Shown here in pieces: positions 60,042 through 64,000 of a stretch of 64,000 bases of DNA. The stretch covers positions 1 through 64,000 of the forward strand of contig JALOBT010000006.1 in the NCBI GenBank assembly GCA_023228125.1. The letters are read 5' to 3'. Position numbers and translations under genes: made by a program. The notes under the pieces are model-generated. The model saw only the letters and a program-made list of their open reading frames with translations. It ran no database searches and was not told where the DNA came from. The number at the start of each line of letters is the position of its first letter. Within the stretch, counting starts at the first letter, position 1. The stretch is from Candidatus Cloacimonadota bacterium. Lineage in GTDB: Bacteria > Cloacimonadota > Cloacimonadia > Cloacimonadales > Cloacimonadaceae.

Positions 60042-60440
60042 ATGGATGCTTTGAAAAACTTGGAAAAGAAACTCACCGTAACGAGCAAATTCGATAGACT
60101 GGCTGTTTTTTGCGGGATTCTACAGCTTAAATGCAAACAGCAGCTTGCGATATTGGTTAAAACTTACCTTCAAGCCAGATCGGCATATCAAGATTATATG
60201 GAATTTGATCCTCAAGCCCCTCTTTCAATGCGAAATTATATGACGGAGGTATTCTTCCAGACCTACCCAGCTATCCGGCCTTACCTACGCGGGAAAGATT
60301 TCGGAAAGATTTTGCCAGGGTCATACAGATGCAATACTGAAGCCATCTCGCACAACTGCATAGATTACATGGTCTTTGAAGCTTTTACTGCAGCTAACTA
60401 CTTTCTTTACATTACCTTTCATTATTTCTCCTCACTTTAG
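60042..60440 (+). CDS. Orphan hypothetical protein behind paired palindromes
   Basis: A 132-residue frame. AGAGG lies six bases before ATG 60042. The sequence is helical in the first half (MDALKNLEKKLTV) with no signal peptide. It is rich in aromatic residues towards the C-terminus (YFLYITFHYFSSL), which is hydrophobic enough for a short membrane or core helix. Cysteines are spread through the chain. I recognise no family. The two operator-like palindromes overlapping its leader suggest it is under tight control, possibly by itself or an unlinked regulator. Whether it is translated is not certain. Confidence 0.5.
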   Translation: MDALKNLEKKLTVTSKFDRLAVFCGILQLKCKQQLAILVKTYLQARSAYQDYMEFDPQAPLSMRNYMTEVFFQTYPAIRPYLRGKDFGKILPGSYRCNTEAISHNCIDYMVFEAFTAANYFLYITFHYFSSL

Positions 60441-60496
60441 TTGTCAACCAAAATCAGGAAACCCCAAGGAAATACCAATGTATTTGACCCTTTCTA

Positions 60497-60603
60497 CCTC
60501 CCTTCAGAGCCTCGATCATGTCTTCATCCACCCTTAATCAAGCGTTAACAATTAACGCTTGATTAAGGGTAGATGAAGAAGTACTTGACAGTCTGAAGGG
60601 AGG
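60497..60603. repeat. 107-base imperfect inverted repeat (cruciform-forming)
   Basis: The outer arms CCTCCCTTCAGA (60497-60508) and TCTGAAGGGAGG (60592-60603) match perfectly. After internal loops of 13 bases, CTTCATC pairs with GATGAAG, then one mismatch, then CCCTTAATCAAGCGTTAA (60531-60548) pairs perfectly with its complement (60552-60569) around a CAA loop. No T tract follows, so it is not a simple terminator. TTGACA at 60585-60590 overlaps the right side. Confidence 0.65.
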
Positions 60604-60635
60604 GAAGAATATGGTACAAAAAACAGGAGGAAACC

Positions 60636-61079
60636 ATGAAAGCATATGTAAAAGCAGGAATTAAAGGCTTTTCCGGCAAGCTGGACGGAGCCATATACTA
60701 CTATCACCCCAAGTTAAAGCGGACCCTGATGCGCAGCGCCCCAAAGATGCCGATCCAGCCGCAAAATCATGCTTACCGGGATATCTCTCGCCAGATTAAG
60801 GCGATAAACCCCAGTGAGGCCTATAGAAATGACTTTCGTATGTACCTCGGCTCTCTGATGGAAAGAGACGATAGCATACGCCTGCCGTCCTGGTATAGCC
60901 TGTATATCAAGATGCTGTGGGCGATGCAGGCCAGGTATCCCCAGCAGGTGAATCTGAAAACCATCACCAGAGAGCAGATAATAGAGCAAAATCTGCCCTG
61001 CCGCTCTGTAAAGGCCGCGGTGGAGGATGGGCTCTTGCCGCAAATTCCGGGATCTCAGTATCTGGATAGAGAGATTTGA
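60636..61079 (+). CDS. Orphan hypothetical protein behind a large inverted repeat
   Basis: A 147-residue protein with a strong ribosome site (GGAGG) before ATG 60636. The N-terminus is basic, with a KGFSGKLDGAIYYYHPKLKR segment that looks nucleic-acid- or surface-binding. The remainder is helical, rich in Arg, Gln and Tyr. There is no signal peptide or membrane helix. I recognise no family. TTGACA (60585-60590) with AATATG 17 bases later may be its promoter, in which case the right arm of the inverted repeat lies in the spacer. It ends at a repeat-rich intergenic stretch. Confidence 0.6.
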   Translation: MKAYVKAGIKGFSGKLDGAIYYYHPKLKRTLMRSAPKMPIQPQNHAYRDISRQIKAINPSEAYRNDFRMYLGSLMERDDSIRLPSWYSLYIKMLWAMQARYPQQVNLKTITREQIIEQNLPCRSVKAAVEDGLLPQIPGSQYLDREI

Positions 61080-61120
61080 GCAGGATTGAGGCTTGCTCTC
61101 TCGCAGATGGCTATGCACTC

Positions 61121-61238
61121 GTAACGCTGTCTTCAGAAGGTGAGTGATTCGTAAGATCTGCTTTGGAAACATTGCTTGAGAAGGCTTGGACACGCACCGT
61201 CTAAAGACAGTGCTACGGCCGTCTAAAGACAGCGTTAC
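61121..61238. repeat. Three copies of a 20-bp repeat, one inverted
   Basis: CCGTCTAAAGACAGTGCTAC (61197-61216) and CCGTCTAAAGACAGCGTTAC (61219-61238) lie head to tail with a 22-bp period. GTAACGCTGTCTTCAGAAGG (61121-61140) is the reverse complement of the second with two mismatches. Probably a dispersed genomic repeat. Confidence 0.6.
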
Positions 61239-61389
61239 CATGCTCTTGTGCGCCAAGAAGAAGATTTATGTTTAATTTATTGGTAGTCCGTTTTGACAGC
61301 AGTGCTGGCTTTTTGGAGTTTACATGAAAAACCAGCCGGGGATTTGACGTACTGTCCCTATCAGGCGAATTTGCCTTGAAAGACTCCAG

Positions 61390-61462
61390 GTGGCGGTTTT
61401 CAACCGCCACGCCCAAAGTTGCCGTCCAAGACAAGACTTTTTCCTGGCCTTTGAAGGCCAGG
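61390..61462. repeat. Pair of REP-like hairpins
   Basis: GTGGCGGTT-TTC-AACCGCCAC (61390-61410) and CCTGGCCTT-TG-AAGGCCAGG (61443-61462), each a perfect 9-bp stem, 32 bases apart, in noncoding sequence. No gene ends nearby. Confidence 0.55.
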
Positions 61463-61529
61463 CACCCGCAGCTATATGAACCAATATCCCCTCAGGCTAT
61501 ATAATGGGCGGATTTTCTATATAAAGTCC

Positions 61530-61645
61530 TTGTTTTAACTCTAAAGCGACCCCAGTAGATTTAGAAAAGCCTGGCAGATAGCAGATATAGTGTGCGCAAA
61601 GCTAATAAGGCCAAAGCAGGAAGAATCGCTTTAGAGTCAAAACAA
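61530..61645. mobile_element. 116-bp element with 20-bp terminal inverted repeats (MITE-like)
   Basis: The left end (61530-61549) contains GTTTTAACTCTAAAGCGA, and the right end (61626-61645) contains TCGCTTTAGAGTCAAAAC. They pair at 19 of 20 positions. The 76-bp interior has no coding potential. I could not identify a target-site duplication, so the mobile origin is inference; an old element or a structured RNA are alternatives. Confidence 0.4.
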
Positions 61646-61655
61646 AAGGCAGGAT

Positions 61656-61718
61656 GCCTCAACCCCCTAAACTCTCTAAACCCTCTAAACCCTCTCAACC
61701 TTCTAAACCTTCTCAACC
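61656..61718. repeat. Seven-copy 9-bp tandem repeat
   Basis: Units of CTCTAAACC with variants CTCTCAACC, TTCTAAACC, TTCTCAACC, CCCTAAACT and GCCTCAACC follow each other without gaps. The array sits between the inverted-repeat element and the V-ATPase terminator. Confidence 0.65.
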
Positions 61719-61725
61719 CCAAAGC

Positions 61726-61753
61726 ATAAAGCGTGCCCCAAGACACGCTTTAT
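61726..61753 (-). terminator. Terminator after the V-ATPase subunit K gene
   Basis: ATAAAGCGTG (61726-61735) and CACGCTTTAT (61744-61753) form a 10-bp stem. On the minus strand it begins about 24 bases after the stop codon at 61777. The T tract is short, so efficiency is uncertain. Confidence 0.55.
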
Positions 61754-61776
61754 ATTCATAAGTGTTATCTTTGGAA

Positions 61777-62289
61777 TTATGCCAGGCCGGGGATCATGCC
61801 TCCGATGAGGAAACAAGCCGCAAAGGCGACGATGGCATAGAGCTCTGGGAATACGCCCAGGATCAGGGTGTTTGCGAAGACGTCATTTCCGGCTCCGATG
61901 CTTTCGATACCATTGGCTACTACCCGGGATTGTTGGTATGCAGAAATGAGTCCCACTACTCCCATGATGAGGCCTGCGCCCAGAATGGCACATGCCTGCA
62001 GCATATTCATTCCAGGAACGATATGGGCTTTCAGGATAAAGAATGCTCCAAATCCATAAAGGCCTTGAGTGCCTGGTAATGCGGATAGGATCATACAATT
62101 CGGGAAAATATCATCCCGCTTTTTCATGGCTCCAACGCTGGCGCTGCCACCGATAACAGTTCCGATGGCACTGCCGGTTCCGGCCAGTGCGACCATCAAA
62201 AACATTCCGATCCAGGCTAAGAAATATGCCAAATTTCCGCCCGCCATGACAGTGCTTGTTGCTACTTGATTTAAGGTGTTCGGGTCCAT
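61777..62289 (-). CDS. V-type ATP synthase/ATPase subunit K (membrane ring)
   Basis: A 170-residue proteolipid with four transmembrane helices as two hairpins. Only the second hairpin carries the ion-binding carboxylate (Glu149 in FPELYAI). The residues known to coordinate sodium in Enterococcus hirae NtpK (Leu61, Thr64, Gln65, Gln110, Glu139, with nearby Tyr68) appear here at a constant offset of ten: Leu71, Thr74, Gln75, Gln120, Glu149 and Tyr78. Sodium coupling is therefore likely. It lies 15 bases after subunit I and begins with ATG 62289 preceded by GGAGG. Confidence 0.95.
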   Translation of the reverse strand: MDPNTLNQVATSTVMAGGNLAYFLAWIGMFLMVALAGTGSAIGTVIGGSASVGAMKKRDDIFPNCMILSALPGTQGLYGFGAFFILKAHIVPGMNMLQACAILGAGLIMGVVGLISAYQQSRVVANGIESIGAGNDVFANTLILGVFPELYAIVAFAACFLIGGMIPGLA

Positions 62290-62304
62290 TAAACCTCCTG
62301 TATT

Positions 62305-64000
62305 TTATCTTGTAGATTTTGAAAAGGGTTTATACTCTATGCCGGGTCCTTCGAACGCGGCGTTTTTGAAAAATTCAACAAAGGTTAGACGTAAGGGATG
62401 CACAAAGCCGGAAAGCGCACCCAGAGCCAGATTGAGTCCGTGACCAAAGAGCATAAAGACAAAGAAGATCACGGGACCTACCCAAGGGATGGAGGACATT
62501 TGGGCCCCGATGCTATTGACTACAAAGCCTAAGATCGCACTGGATACACCCAAGGCGAAAAGGCGGATGTAGCTCAGGATATCGCCAAAGAATCCTGTAA
62601 CGATATTGTATAAGAGCCAGAGGCCTCCTGCGATATTGATCAGGGGGTTTTTCCCCGGTTGGTTGAAGAGCAGGATCAATCCCAAGCCTCCCCACAGAGG
62701 GTATTTCAGATAAGGCTGCACCGCAGATATATCCGTACCCAATTGCGAGGCCCCAAGGACCGAGAGAGTTGCGATGAAAAGGAAGGTGCCAAATTCGCTG
62801 AGACCGTGCATAAAGCCGGATTGATGGATCTTTTTGACAATGGCAATAGAGATGCCAAAAAGAATCTGGATCACACCCAATAGCAGAGCGAAATTGAAGA
62901 TTTGGTCATTGTTTCTGATGAGGATCTTTTCACCCACCACAGGTAGTTCTTTGAGGTCATAGCCCAGGAGTGAGCCGACCACAAAACCCATAATGATGCT
63001 GGATACTCCAAAGAGGATGACCAGGTTCATAAAGCCTTTCATAGTATCATTTTTGGCTTTCCATTTGAGGAATACAGCGAGTGCTATCAGGACGATGCCA
63101 TAAGCCACATCCGCATTGCAGAAGCCAAAGAACAGCATGAAGAAAGGTGCTAAAAAGGGAGTGAGGTCAAATTCATTGTATTTTGGCAGCATATACATCT
63201 TGCTGATGGGCTCGAAGAGGCGGGCAAACCAGTTATTCTTCAGACTGATAGGCGGGTTTTCCTCTACTTTGGCAGCAGAGGAGAAGTGGATCAATTCTTC
63301 TTGTTTGATAAAGTCCAAGAGGCCAGGTTCTTTGCTGACGCTGATCCAGCCGCTGATGATCCTGAGATGATCTTCAGCTTCGCGTGTGGCTTGCAGGCTG
63401 GCATCTTCAAAGTCATATTCTGTGGTGATTCGGGATAGTTCGGCAGTAAAGATCTGGGTGGCGGTAGCTGCAATGGAGCCAAAGTATTCATCTACAGCTT
63501 CGATTCTCTTTTCGGTGTCAGTAGCAATTTGCTCCAGCTCTTGCAGGGTTTGCTGATGGAAGGAGAATTTATCCGCTTCCAGAGCCGGGCTTTCTCCCTG
63601 GCACAAAACAATAAAATAAAGGATGCCACTACGCTCACCGATGGTTTTGATGGTATGTTCTTCTTCCCATTCAGGTTGATAGTGGTTTTTGAGGCAGTGA
63701 TAAAACTCTATGCCAACTCCGCTTTCACGCAGCTTTTTTACCAGCTTGTAATCAAAATTGCCCCAAGGCTCCAGATCGCGGATTTGCTTGCGCAAGACAT
63801 CTTTCTTGCGCTCAAGATCATCCTTTTCCTGGCGGGCATTATTGATCTGGTTCAAGAGAGCTTTGGTGGGCAAATTGGTGCTGCTTTTGGTCTCAGATAG
63901 TTCTACTTTGCTCAGGAATTTCAAGGCTTCGGCATACTCGCGCAGCAATTCCTGATTCCTTGCCAGGCTGTCGGTCTTCTCATCGGTAGAGCGGATGATG
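62305..64000 (-). CDS. V-type ATP synthase/ATPase subunit I, N-terminus outside the window
   Basis: The frame is open to the right edge; a TTG-based start near 63948 is not the true one because the reading frame continues upstream without a stop. About 565 residues are visible of the usual 600-660. The N-terminal part is coiled coil (about the first 120 visible residues), then mixed alpha/beta. The C-terminal half (from about residue 265) has seven or eight membrane helices, including FFGFCNADVAYGIVL and GDILSYIRLFALGVSSAILGFV with the conserved Arg of the ion path. This is the stator subunit facing ring K. Confidence 0.93.
   Translation of the reverse strand, partial: IIRSTDEKTDSLARNQELLREYAEALKFLSKVELSETKSSTNLPTKALLNQINNARQEKDDLERKKDVLRKQIRDLEPWGNFDYKLVKKLRESGVGIEFYHCLKNHYQPEWEEEHTIKTIGERSGILYFIVLCQGESPALEADKFSFHQQTLQELEQIATDTEKRIEAVDEYFGSIAATATQIFTAELSRITTEYDFEDASLQATREAEDHLRIISGWISVSKEPGLLDFIKQEELIHFSSAAKVEENPPISLKNNWFARLFEPISKMYMLPKYNEFDLTPFLAPFFMLFFGFCNADVAYGIVLIALAVFLKWKAKNDTMKGFMNLVILFGVSSIIMGFVVGSLLGYDLKELPVVGEKILIRNNDQIFNFALLLGVIQILFGISIAIVKKIHQSGFMHGLSEFGTFLFIATLSVLGASQLGTDISAVQPYLKYPLWGGLGLILLFNQPGKNPLINIAGGLWLLYNIVTGFFGDILSYIRLFALGVSSAILGFVVNSIGAQMSSIPWVGPVIFFVFMLFGHGLNLALGALSGFVHPLRLTFVEFFKNAAFEGPGIEYKPFSKSTR

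Noticed and set aside
60531..60578. Inverted repeat taken as a terminator of the 60042-60440 gene
   Set aside because: The stem is AT-rich with a 3-base loop and no T tract on either side; outer arms extend the pairing beyond any ordinary terminator.
61561..61746. Arg/Phe-rich frame on the minus strand near the V-ATPase genes
   Set aside because: It is the translation of the 9-bp tandem repeat (RFRR-LRG-FRG pattern) and lacks a ribosome site.
1..64000. CRISPR arrays, prophage or complete insertion sequence
   Set aside because: I saw no regularly spaced repeats with spacers, no phage structural genes and no transposase frame in the window.

Overview
The window looks like chromosome of an anaerobic, amino-acid- and sugar-fermenting bacterium of the FCB group, most likely Cloacimonadota. 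This is inferred from gene content only. Two secreted hydrolases end in type IX secretion sorting domains. The ATPase is V-type with sodium-site residues in its ring subunit. A thiolase, an aminotransferase, butyrate kinase and glutamate dehydrogenase suggest amino-acid fermentation. No rRNA or marker phylogeny was available to confirm the lineage.

Layout. 1-7.7 kb (minus): one tightly packed operon, thiolase, class III aminotransferase, pyrG, lysC, metG and a secreted protein cut by the window edge, with a clear sigma-70-type promoter at 7742-7770. 7.8-15.1 kb (minus): transketolase, two SGNH-fold membrane proteins, an MBOAT acyltransferase and mannose-6-phosphate isomerase, which reads as an envelope-glycan O-acylation cassette. 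15.3-20.9 kb: small hypothetical genes, butyrate kinase, a clostripain-family protease, a cluster of four DnaA-box-like sequences and an rRNA methyltransferase. 20.9-38.6 kb (minus): a 14-gene exopolysaccharide locus of Wzx/Wzy type with flippase, polymerase, Wza- and Wzc-like export proteins, a phosphoglycosyl transferase, several glycosyltransferases (three of them fusion proteins), a STAS protein, a nucleotidyltransferase-fold protein and an alkaline-phosphatase-superfamily phosphodiesterase.

38.8-47.1 kb: a secreted repeat-like protein, a CtlX-like amidinohydrolase, a TolC/MacA/MacB-type efflux operon and gdhA. 47.2-56.7 kb (plus): an alpha-glucan operon (debranching enzyme, starch-synthase-like glycosyltransferase, GH57 enzyme) running into an NtrC-type regulator with an altered GAFTGA loop, YbbR, tsaD, a polysaccharide deacetylase and a methyltransferase. 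56.7-59.6 kb (minus): a T9SS-sorted Ntn-type hydrolase, tRNA-Gly(CCC) and a solitary solute-binding protein.

59.6-61.8 kb is a gene-poor, repeat-rich patch. It holds two orphan ORFs, one behind paired palindromes and one behind a very large inverted repeat, plus REP-like hairpins, a 116-bp element with terminal inverted repeats and a 9-bp tandem repeat. 61.8-64 kb: V-ATPase subunits K and I, the latter cut by the right edge.

The least conventional material is (a) the exopolysaccharide locus, where a complete export machine is combined with an apparently inactive phosphoglycosyl-transferase domain fused to a nucleotidyltransferase, a degenerate Wzc kinase domain, a STAS protein and an unexplained nucleotidyltransferase/phosphodiesterase pair, and (b) the palindrome-rich 59.6-61.8 kb patch.
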